Shown here: one piece after another, positions 1 through 9,928 of the stretch | How the letters are laid out: each line of letters opens with the position of its first letter | How positions within the stretch are numbered: position 1 is the stretch's first letter | Origin: Marsupella aquatica | Lineage: Eukaryota > Marchantiophyta | Direction: 5' to 3' | Length of the DNA: 64,000 nt | NCBI GenBank assembly: GCA_973895155.1 | Contig: OZ316892.1 | Location: 868,001-932,000, forward strand | Notes under the pieces: model-generated | What the model was told of the DNA's origin: nothing | Databases searched by the model: none | The model's input: the letters and a program-made list of their open reading frames with translations, nothing else | Position numbers and translations under genes: made by a program

Positions 1-84
1 CAATGCTGCTCTAACTAGGGCAGGTGCTTGTCCCTATAGCCTAATTGAGCTATTCCTAACTCTACTCTAATCCTACTCCGCCGA
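1..84. other. Left flank of gypsy-1
   Basis: Nothing recognisable is coded here. Because gypsy-1 sits inside element A (seen again right of position 16497), this stretch is probably the downstream part of element A. That is inference, since the rest lies outside the window. Confidence 0.3.
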
Positions 85-271
85 TGTCGTAAAGAAATGA
101 GTTTTGGAGTTAGAATACCTCACATAGAGTTTCTCACTCCATTAGACATTATTAAAAATTAAATAAAAATAAATAGTGTGACTTTAAAGAGTAGTCATTT
201 ATAAATTATTAGATATAATAGACCAAAAATATAGAATAGGTAAAAATAAAATAGTATACCAAAATAATAGT
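85..271 (+). repeat. Truncated 5' LTR of gypsy-1
   Basis: It begins TGTCGTAAAG and is nearly identical to 15294-15480, the start of the 3' LTR. Identity stops at about 271, where sequence jumps straight into gag. The rest of the LTR, the primer binding site and the first part of gag are therefore deleted. A short direct repeat, acaagatga, lies at the junction and may mark the deletion. Confidence 0.85.
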
Positions 272-296
272 ACAAGATGAACTATTACAAGATGAG

Positions 297-1848
297 TTGG
301 AGAATGCACTTGACTTGCTTGATCCTCAACGCTCTGAACAAGCAGTAGAGTGGGAGCAAGTGGAAAGGGCCGTCATGAAGGTCAGTCAACGAAGAAGAAG
401 GCGAGTACTTGATCGAGAGGCCATTTTGGGAACATCAAAAGAGCTCAAGGGCAAAGGAGTGAACAATGGGGAAGAAGCAAGAAGACCAAGAGAAGAGGAG
501 AGGAAAGAAAGTTTTGTTGATGACCTATCAAAGCTCATGGAAGGATTAAAAATCCTAAGCACACAAGTGATTGGGCCGAAAAACAACTCGTGGCAAGGAG
601 GGAGCTCGAGTCGAGGCAGTACTTGGGGTTGTATGTGGTGTGATAACAAAGATCATGCTAGAAGGGATTGTAGAGAATTTTCTGAAGCACTCAGAAAACA
701 ACATGTAAAGTTTGTTGGTGAAGCTGGCATGAAAAAGATTGCATACTTTGATTCTGGAGAACCTGTGCCACTCAATGGCAACAAAGGTGGTATGAAGGCA
801 TTGGTGGAAAAGAGGTTAGCCGAGCAAGATGTAAGTATGGTAGCAGCAGCATATGAGCCAAATGTCTATGCAGCTCAGAGACATGAAGACCTTGCAGCAA
901 ATTTGTCTTTGCTCAATAAGAAAAGATTAGCTGAGCATGTTCGACGTCAAACAGGATGGGGATGTACCTGTTCACATCACGGCTATCACAGCTGAAGTAG
1001 GAGCAGCTTGGGATGTTACAGTGGAAGAAGCATTGGCCAACAAATTTTGGAAGCAAGAAGTACGGGGTTTCACTAACGAAGAGTTTTTTGGCTGTCTAAG
1101 GAGGGATGTTCAAGAAATAATATTAGCCAAGGCTAAGAAGAAGAGATTCTACAAGGAGGGTCCACATGCCTTGGCTGGATCAATCTCAGAAGATTCAGAT
1201 GAAGATATGGAGGGAAGAGAGAGTTACTTAACACAAATCTTGGAGCAAGAGGATGGAGCAGATCCAGAGGGGCATGAAGAGTGGGTGCAAGTCTATGATG
1301 CTAGTTTTGAAGATGTCAACACATCTCTTGGATGGGAGACAAGACAAGAAGAAGCAACAAAAGCTTATTGGGCAAAAGGGTGCTCTGAATGCCTAGTGGA
1401 GCTTGAGGGAATCAAGGGCACAATCCGTGCACTACTTGATTCTGGTTCTGAGGTAAACCTCATGTCCTTGAAGTTGTACAAAGAAGGGCAGTGGAAGGTG
1501 GATCGAGACATCAATTGGGGAGTTAAAGCAATAAATGCTACCAAGAATGGATTGTGGGGAGCATGTCCAAGAGTCAAAATTAGAGTAGGCCATGTGGTAG
1601 AGCCTATCAATATTTTTGTGCATGAGAATCTTCCATATGATCTTCTCCTTGGGCAGCCTTTCATCATAGAGTTAAGGTTGGAGACAAGAGTGCTTGATGA
1701 TGGTACTCATGCTGGAAAGGTGAAGAGTCGAGATGGCATGAGAGTCATCCAATTCCCTACTGTTCTTCCTGAAAATAGTAGGAACAAGAAAGAACTAAGA
1801 GGACCTGAGTTTCGTCAAGGGAGACAAGACTCTCAGGATTTCTCTTAG
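297..1848 (+). pseudogene. gag-pr: gypsy-1 gag (C-terminal part) and protease
   Basis: Two overlapping frames. The first (297-995) matches the C-terminal half of gypsy-2 gag and has a zinc knuckle, CMWCDNKDHARRDC (C-x2-C-x4-H-x4-C), around 632-673. Similarity to gypsy-2 moves to the second frame (937-1848) near position 950, so one frameshift has occurred. The second frame carries a retropepsin-like site, LLDSGSEVNLMS, around 1432-1467, followed by a hydrophobic LLLGQPFI segment as in retroviral-type proteases. The N-terminal part of gag is missing because of the deletion at the LTR. Roles: particle assembly and polyprotein cleavage. Confidence 0.85.
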
Positions 1849-1865
1849 GCGCTTCGCATGCTAAG

Positions 1866-2870
1866 ATGGAGTTCAAGCGAGGCGCCAATCTGATATCTCC
1901 ATCTCCACAGGTCAGGATTGAAGCTCATCAGTTTTTTTTATCTTCCTTTCATGGAATAAGTAAGAATATGGTTGTTTCATTTGTAGAAAAAGAAAAGTTT
2001 TCAAGAAAGCTACAAAAAGGAATGGATAGAAAGAGGAAAGGTTTGCAAGAAGATGGTGTCATAAAAGAAAGTGAAGAGATTTTTGGCATCTTAGAAGAGA
2101 ATGGATGTGAACCATTGATAGAGGAAGTGCTTCTATCAATATATCAAGGTGAATCAGAGATAGAGATTGGAAGAAGTTTATATGAGGTTCTAGCCTACCT
2201 AGTTCAGGAAGAGATTGAGGTTAACACCAAATATAAAATAGTGGATAAAAAGGTTAGACCAGCAGCTACTCCATTACCTTTAGAAGCTAAAGAGTTGCTA
2301 CAGAAAGCTAGTAAAGAACCTTCTTTGAGGAATTGGGATAAGATAGGTTATACATTCACTAAGAAGACATTGGATAGTTTACAAATTGGAGGGGATGGCT
2401 TACTCACCAATGTTGAGGTTGAGGCTTTTCGGAAGATGATATCAAAACATGGGAAGGCCTTTTCCTTCAACATAGATGAAATAGGTTGTGTCAACCCAAG
2501 GGAAGTGACACCAATGATCATCTTTCCTGTTCCTCATATTCCATGGGATTTGAGGCCATTACCAATACCTCGAGCATTGATGCAAGGAGTGGTAGACTTG
2601 CTGAAGGAGAAGTTGAAAGCAAGAATCTTGGAGAGATCCAATGCACCATATGCAAATCGTTGGTTCACTGTGAGAAAGAAAAATGGGAAGTTGCGATTCA
2701 TTCAAGATATGCAGCCGCCAAACAAGGTCACAATCAGAAATGTTGGCACCGGACCAGTGGTTGATGAATTTGCAGAGAAGTTTGCTGGTAAGGCAATTTA
2801 CTCAATTGGGGATCTGTATTCTGGGTATGATCAATTCCAACTTGCTGAAAGTAGCAGGGATATTACCACC
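1866..2870 (+). pseudogene. pol: gypsy-1 RT, N-terminal part
   Basis: Linker and fingers of reverse transcriptase. Recognisable blocks are RFIQDMQPPNKVTIRN near 2693-2740 and SIGDLYSGYDQFQLA near 2803-2847, the latter holding the first catalytic Asp region. The frame is open to DITTM, where the CACTA element begins directly after the ATG codon; the RT resumes at 12751 with RTSLGL. The segment aligns throughout with gypsy-2 at 46961-47790. Confidence 0.9.
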
Positions 2871-2873
2871 ATG
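2871..2873. repeat. CACTA target site duplication, left copy (ATG)
   Basis: ATG before the element and ATG after it (12748-12750). A 3-bp duplication is the hallmark of CACTA/En-Spm insertion, and here it duplicates a methionine codon of the host RT. Confidence 0.9.
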
Positions 2874-3420
2874 CACTACTACATATTGGCCCCTTTTGTG
2901 AAGCTTTTTTTTGACGTCGGGATGGTCTTGCGATGTCATTGACTTCAGATATTTTGTGATCAAACACGCATCACAATAAACCATGCTCACAGGTTCGCAA
3001 CATGGTGTTGCGAAGCTAAATACCTCGCAATTTGTTTGAGATCGGATTGAATTCGCAACTCTTTCAGATACTATTCGTCTCGCAAAGTATTTGTGGATCC
3101 GCGACCATCGCGACTGCATTTGGATCTCTTTTGTTTCATAATTTAGTGATAATAATGTACTCAAATATATATTGTGAACCTATTAGCTTCACACAATATT
3201 GTGAAGCATAAATAGTCGCAAGTTACCGAATCCAGTTGATTCGCAAAGTTGAGAACACATTGGCATCACAATTACCGATGGTGTGTTATTCACAAAGTGT
3301 TCAGAAGTTGCTTCTTGACAAGCTTGAAAATGTTTTGCAAAGAGAGTTGTTTGAAAATTTTGTAGAATGGAAATGTTTGAGAGAGTTTCTTTACAAGATG
3401 GAGAATGCATGTGTTTAGGT
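2874..3420. repeat. CACTA left end: TIR and subterminal repeats
   Basis: After the 10-bp terminal repeat there are about seven copies of TCGCAA/TTGCGA (near 2993, 3006, 3023, 3050, 3079, 3211 and 3240) in both orientations. In En/Spm such subterminal motifs bind the TNPA protein and bring the ends together. The motif differs from the maize one. Confidence 0.8.
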
Positions 3421-3628
3421 TACAGCTAGGGTTTTCAAAAAGGTGGCATGCATGAGGATAGCTTTGGAAACGGCTAAGGTTTCATATATAACAGTGAGAT
3501 GAAATTTCAAAGTCCAATTAAGTGTTTGTAAAACAAAAGAAGAAAAGTAATATGTTAATATAAATAAAACCATGATAGTTAGTTTAGGGTCAAATTCTGG
3601 GCCCACAACAAGTTTTACTACTAGTGCA

Positions 3629-6600
3629 TCAAACCTGGTCCTCATCCTCGCCTCCATTTGACACAATAATAACGTCAGGTTTTTCCGAGATAATGGAACG
3701 GGACCGTGGCACATACGGTATAACAACTGACCACTCTAGGTCTGGTGGGTACGGAATATAGAAACACTGCTCAAGGTGACTTGGGAATGTAAATGGTTCA
3801 GATGTTTGCCAATGAGATGGTTGAAAGCTAGTTGCTGATGTCTTCAGTCGAGTAAACCCACACTCATCAAGAAGTACCGTGCGATTATCACCAACCAGGT
3901 GAATTTTGAACCACTTACACTTGAAGACATACTCTTCAAATTTGGAATCGGCATCATAGGATATGATCAAGATCTTCTCAATCTTCCCATAGTGAGGCAC
4001 CACATCTCTGATCACATTAGTGTCATGACGGCTACTTTGTGAATCTTGCATGAACTGCCCTTGAACTCCACAATCAAAAGTTCTTCCCCTCTTCTCATCA
4101 AGGTCAGAAATCCTGAAATGCCTCCCTTGTGTCCACATTGTTGTTCTGGTTTGAACAAGTCTTAAAGGACCATGAACAATTGTTCGAACCTCAGGAGTCA
4201 TATCTGGAAAATGTGATACATTCTCACCTTGGGCCACCATAGCATCCAACTGAAGTACTTTCTCCTTCATATACTCAAGGAACATTGGAAAGATCCTTGG
4301 GCGACGACTCTCCCTCTTTGCATCCTCATAAAACTCTCTCCAATCTTCCATCATATTGCTGTTACTCAACATGAAAGTACTAACCTGTGTCAACTCCACT
4401 GCGGTTAGTAAGCGTGTTTTTTTTGCACCTGTTAAACGGTCCTCCTCCACTTCCCTCTCTTCCATCCAAGTGCGTGGAAAACTAGGATCAATGGTAGCTA
4501 AGATGTTACTACAATAAAACATACTCTCAGCTGCCAAGTATCCAGTTGCCATGCTCCCCTCCACTCGTGCACGGTTCCGTACATAAGCCTTTAACACGGC
4601 CATATACCTTTCCAGCCAATACATCCACCTACAATGCACCGGACCGGCAATGGCAACCTCCCTCACAAGATGAACGAGAAGATGCACCTGACAATCAAAG
4701 AAGGAAGGAGGGAGGGCCTTCTCCAACTTGCATACCACCTCTGCTGCCAATACCTCCATCCGTGGTATCTCTTCTTCATATATTTCCTTTGAGCATATCC
4801 ATCTCAACAAAGTGCCCAGTGACCAAAGGGCGTCTTGCACTTCTTCACTCCCCAAACCTATGATTGCCACAAGAAGTATATGTTGTAGTAAACGATGATA
4901 GTCATGTGTCTTGAGATACATTGGCCATTTATGACTGTCCTCCATCCCAAAAGCGTTATGTAGATTGGCACCATAGCCTGTAGGAAACCGCATCTGCCCT
5001 ATGCGTTGTCGAAACTCTCTTCTTTCACCAACACTCAAAACCCATGGAGCTGAAGGACGATGTTCCATCCCTGTGGATTCATCAACTGTTATCCATACAT
5101 CTGGATGTCGTTCTAGATCCTGGCATGCCTCCCTAAAATTAATGTTTTTTTCCCCATAAAAGTGCTTGATCAAAGCCTTCCCAACATTTCCCTCTATATG
5201 CATGGGGTCTAACAAGTGATGAATCTTCAACTCAGGCCAATAGGGCAAAGTGGCCAGTATACCCCACCTTGTCAATCCACTACCATCAAATCCCATGGCA
5301 TCTTCAGGGTCTGCCACCCTATCAGCTATGGACTTCCAATACAAAAATGTTGTGCGGTCAGGTATCTCACGCTCATCACCATTGATCATGTCAAAGTCTG
5401 AAAACAAAAGGGGGTCAGACCTCATGTGATGCCCAAGTGGAAGAAACTTGGTATGACCAAGGTAGATTATCTTGTGCAGCCATTTTGAGTACTTGGCCAT
5501 ATCGTGAAGGCTTGGACCACAAGTGGAGCATGCCTTGTACCCTTGAGTTTGGAACCCAGAAACAAACCCAAACCCTGCTCACAAAATAACATTCTCAATT
5601 AGAGTCAAAGGAATTGAAAAGTTCATGTACATAGAATTAAAGAGGGACTTCCTTCCAAACAAACTTGATCTCCAATACATGAAAAAATACAAATCCATAC
5701 CACTCACCTGGATAGTCATGCATGGTCCACATAATGATTCCCTTCAATTGGAAGACACGTGGTAACCCTCCTGTAGTTGTCCGACCATCATATGCCCATA
5801 CACCCCCCATAATTTATGGAGTTCCCCAACCAAGAGCGCCAAGTAGGTGTCCATGTTTTTTACCTTAGATGGACCTGGGATAATCAATGATAGCAATAAG
5901 AATCCCTTTTTCATGGACAACCATGGGGGAAGGTTGTAATTCATAACAACCACCGGCCAAACCGAAGTAGGGCGCCCTTTCCCTCCAAGGGAGTGTGGGC
6001 TTACCCCATCTGATGCCAACCCCAACCTCACATGACGAGGGTCACGTGCAAATTCTGGCCATTGTGACTCCACATGCTTGTGAGCAGGGGAATCAACTGG
6101 CAATCGCATGACACCGGCCTCTGATCGATGTGTCTTATGCCATACCATCAATTCTGCCAAGTCAGAACATCGGTACATGTGCAACAATCGAGGAATAATA
6201 GGAAACCAACGAACAGCTTTTCTAGGCACCTTTGAGGTCAACATGTTGGTTTCATATCGAGACTCTTGACAAATTGGACACTCAGTTGCGCTGGCATTGG
6301 TCTCATGATAGAGAATGCAGTCATTCACACAAGCATGAATGATATGGTATTCTATGCCAATGGATGATAGAACCCTCTTTGCCTCCTTCCAAGTTCCTGG
6401 CAACACATTTTCACTAGGTAACAAGAGATCATGGCAAATTGCAAACAAATCCGATAGTAGCGCATTGCTTGCCTTGTGTTTTGCCTGAAGATTCATCAAT
6501 GCCAAGATGGCAGATAGTCTATTCAAACGAGCACCCCCATAAATAGGTGTTCTAGCATGTGCCTCAGCTTCTTCCCATTGTTTTTGTCCTTCAGGTGTAC

Positions 6601-6896
6601 GTTGAGGCCTTGGATCATGTGCAACATTTGGTGGAGGGTCTCCTTCATTGGGTGGGACACCTCCTTCACCACCAATGTCTACACCAAACCAATCTGTCAT
6701 GAAGTCATCCATGGCTGACTCTTGGTCTTGCATGACCTCATAATCTGTCCGAGGTGCCCCTTCTTCTGGACTGTCATTATCATTGTCACTTGATGAGGAA
6801 TCTGCTGATGATGTTTCCCCATCTTGTGGCAAGCCCATTTCTTGATATGTAGCTCTCAACCTCCTTGGCAACATATCTTGACTAGGTCGCACATTC
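3629..6896 (-). pseudogene. TNP2: CACTA TNP2 transposase, two exons, one frameshift
   Basis: Reads from 6896 down to 3629. The first exon (6896-5708) has an acidic N-terminus, then CPICQESRYE and VPRKAVRWFPIIPRLLHMY, the typical start of the TNP2 (Transposase_21) family. An intron with donor GTGAGT at 5707 and acceptor AG at 5576-5575 fits, and the frame resumes at 5574 with FGFVSGFQTQGYKAC. The second exon continues with LLDPMHIEGNVGKALI, a DUF4218-like block (HLLVHLVREVAIAGPVHCRW) and a DUF4216-like block (HYGKIEKI, FKCKWFKI), then stops at 3629. The first exon changes frame at a run of six G near 5805-5810, where one base appears lost. The start is unclear: an AG acceptor precedes codon AAT at 6896, so either an upstream leader exon is used or the ATG near 6874 is the start. 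Role: DDE transposase that cuts the element ends. Confidence 0.88.
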
Positions 6897-7045
6897 TATA
6901 GAAAATACAATAAAGTATTCACAATGAAATTAACGCCAAATATAGTAGTGCTCGAAACATATTATTAACAATATAAAAAGAACATGTCATTACAAAACAT
7001 ACGTTCACATACGATGAACGTATAATACATGTCCCTAAAGTAATC

Positions 7046-8207
7046 CTAATCCCATTCATAATGTGTAAACAACTCCTCTCCAACCAGAATGGTCCTATTA
7101 GCTACAACTAGACAATGGTCATGATGATATCTCTGCCCATAAGGGGCTGGAGGGGGACCATCAACAAAAACCCATTCATAGTTTTTCCTACGCTTAGGCC
7201 GGGTCCCCACAGTACTGTTGATGAAACCGGCAATATTCCCACTACGGATGGGATCACCATCAATTATACGCTGGTCACAATACTTTCTGGTGCAACCATC
7301 AAAAGTATCCATGTCCAATGCATAAGTCTTCCACTCAGGGTGTTGAACAAGGATCATGTTCCAATCTCTCCTCTTGTAAATGGGTCCACCATACGGGAAC
7401 AACGTTGGTCCATCTGAAGAGCGCCCTTTTCCACCCATATCATCCACAATAATGTCCTGACAAGAGAAAATCCCATACCCATGCCTCTCCCCTAGGGTCG
7501 AACTCTTGACAACCCAACGTCTTCCCCAAACTTCTATCTCCTCACCATAGGTTATATCACATGGCAAACCAAGGCACTCCGGATTCCAATCCTTTATGAT
7601 AGGAACACACTTCCCTGTGAAGGTACAAGGGCCCCATCTACCATCAACCCTACAAGTGTACTGATCCACTTCCCCTCTAGGCTGTCTTTTTGACATTTTT
7701 TTCCCTCTTGTAACAATACCGTCACCCTTAATTGTCCCAACACTACCTTGCCCTGCTGCCACTAAACGAAAAGCTTGTGAAAGTGCCGAGCCTATAGCAT
7801 CTAGAACTCCTTGTGAGGGAACATAGGGTGTTGGTGTAGTGGGTGTAGGCCTACTAGATACCTATAGGAAGAAATGGAACCAAGTGAGTGTGATGAACCT
7901 CCCAAATTTTATTTTATGCTACCTAGCAAGATTTACAAAATAAAATGGAAATCACAGTAAGTTTACAACTCACCATATGGGATGAAGAAGCTCCCGGTGT
8001 AAGACCTCGATGTTGGCCATATCGAGCAATGTGCTCCGCACATACATATGACTTTTGGACAACCATCCCCACACATTTTTTACAACCACAAAGTTGGCGT
8101 GGTGGACCACTAGGTCGACGTACGGTTGGTTCAGGTTGAGGAGGAGGATGACTTTCTTCATCGGAAGAGGAATCTGATGTGGTGGAAGTTGTAGAGGATG
8201 AAGACAT
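7046..8207 (-). CDS. SET-domain protein carried by the CACTA element
   Basis: Two exons, 8207-7974 and 7861-7046, joined in phase 0 by donor ATG|GTGAGT and acceptor CTATAG|GTA, giving 349 residues with no break. Residues 1-78 are Ser-rich then Cys-rich (CGCKKC and CAEH). Residues about 147-179 hold five more cysteines. Residues about 197-348 read as a SET domain: HGYGIF (the GxG block), then YALDMDTFDG, then NIAGFINST (the xxFINxS cofactor and pseudoknot motif), then VANRTILVGEELFTHYEW (the GEEL..Y motif). SET proteins transfer methyl groups from S-adenosylmethionine to protein lysines, usually on histones. No full pre-SET or post-SET module is seen. The gene lies 150 bases upstream of TNP2 on the same strand and could share its promoter. 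The domain call rests on motif order only; the substrate is unknown. Confidence 0.75.
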
Positions 8208-8650
8208 CTGACAAGTATAGCAATTGGAAGGCGATTAGTAAAAACTTCACCAAAACCATCATTGATAATCCCTACCTAAACATATTAAAAAGAATTGACA
8301 GAAAAATACCTTTATGAGACCCGGGCTTAGCAATGCCTTGACGGATCTTGTGGCTCAAATTTCATGAACCAAATCTGGAAGGAGGGGAAAATCTGCCAAT
8401 ATACAATGAATTAAGCCATGCCTTATGGTGAACCAGAAAAAAAAGATGATAGATTGTAACCCTCCATATTTACAGCAATGACTAGAAATGCATGAGAAAA
8501 TGTTATACCTTTCAGATGCCCGGGCTCTCGCAAGGCATTATCATGCATTAGCCAAAACTTTAAAAAACATGGGGAAGTGCCCTACAACGCCAAAGAGTTT
8601 TCCTCTCCATGTTAATGAGATAGACAAAGAAATATAAGTAACCCAAACCC

Positions 8651-8930
8651 TACCCTAAACCCAAACCATGAAATGAAACCCTTCATTAAAACCTAACCCA
8701 AATCCCTCAATCACCCTAAACCCTTACCCTTATCCTAACCAATACCCAAATCCCTCATTAAAAATTCAAACCTTTACCCTAAACCCAAACCCCTACCCTA
8801 AACCCAAACCATGAAATGAAACCCTTCATTAAAACCTAACCCAAATCCCTCAAGCACCCTAAACCCTTACCCTTATCCTAACCAATACCCAAATCCCTCA
8901 TTAAAATTTCAAACCTTTACCCTAAACCCA
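8651..8930. repeat. Tandem duplication, 143-bp period, telomere-like
   Basis: The segment starting TACCCTAAACCCAAACCATG at 8651 recurs at 8794 with only a few differences. Both copies consist of CCCTAAA-type variants. Confidence 0.85.
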
Positions 8931-9579
8931 ACCCAAATCCCCCAATTACATATAAAACTCTTACCCTATCTACACCTTACTTTACCTATATAGGCCAACC
9001 CCCACCCCTATAGTTATTCTAAACTTCACCCTAACCCCTAAATTGAGGCCCTTTTTTAAAACTTAAGCAAAAATTGTACCCCCTCAATTAGAACCAAATC
9101 CAACCCTATATCATGTTACACCCCAACCCAAACACTTACATTAGAAACCCAACCCCTTTAAAAAAACCACAATTAAACCCCCCAACTAAAAACCAAACCC
9201 AATCCCTTTAAAAAACAACCACAATTCAACCCCTCAACTAAAACCAAACCCAACCCCTGTAATTACTCACAACCTAATGCAAACCTCTACCTTGAACCCT
9301 AAGCCAAACCCATTAATTTAAACCCAACCCTTTTATTCCAACCTAACCCAAGTTTTAACCCCCTTAATTAAACCAAATACTCCTAGATTAAAACCAAATA
9401 TAAACCTAACCTTTAATTAAACCCAAACCTTTGTTAACTTATATTCTAGTTATCCTTACAACCCAAACATCCATTGACACCCCTTCCATGTTAACTTATG
9501 GGCACTTAACATACCTTAAATGTCGTTTGACAAACCTTAATAGCCGTTTGACACCCCAAAGTGTTTTCCAACCCTAAAC

Positions 9580-9815
9580 CGATAAGACCTGCCTCGCAAA
9601 TTATTTCACAAGTTAGAGAATATTTTTGTGAACCTATGACCTTCGCACTTGCTTCGCAAAAACAGAGGCCAAGAACAATTTTTTGGGTCTTCTGCGGGTT
9701 GCGATGGCTTTGCGAAGGGAATAGATTCGGAAGTGCCTCGCAAGTTGCGAGACTATTTGCGAGGGTGCGGGCTTCGCAGTTTCCCATGCGTATGTCATCG
9801 CAAACCCGTTTTTGA
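9580..9815. repeat. Internal cluster of CACTA subterminal-type motifs
   Basis: Eight or more TCGCAA/TTGCGA motifs in both orientations, including CCTCGCAAGTTGCGAGAC near 9738. This is the same motif as at the element ends but about 3 kb inside, directly upstream of the plus-strand gene at 9929. It may be a promoter that the element's own DNA-binding protein regulates. Confidence 0.65.
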
Positions 9816-9928
9816 ACGGCGTAAACATCGGCGGGAGCTCGCATTCGGGCTCATTTCAGTTTTTGAGCGAGACGAGAAGGGCCGGGGCGCGCGCAACAGT
9901 ACGAGGGAGACTGTGAGAGAGGGGAGCT

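Larger units (their letters stand above)
8208..9928. promoter_or_regulatory. Divergent spacer rich in telomere-like repeats
   Basis: This non-coding spacer separates the minus-strand SET/TNP2 block from the plus-strand second gene, so promoters for both directions should lie in it. From about 8640 to 9480 the + strand is very poor in G and full of CCCTAAACCC, CCAAACCC and AACCCAAACC, resembling degenerate plant telomere or telo-box (AAACCCTAA) sequence. I saw no clear TATA box. Confidence 0.6.
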
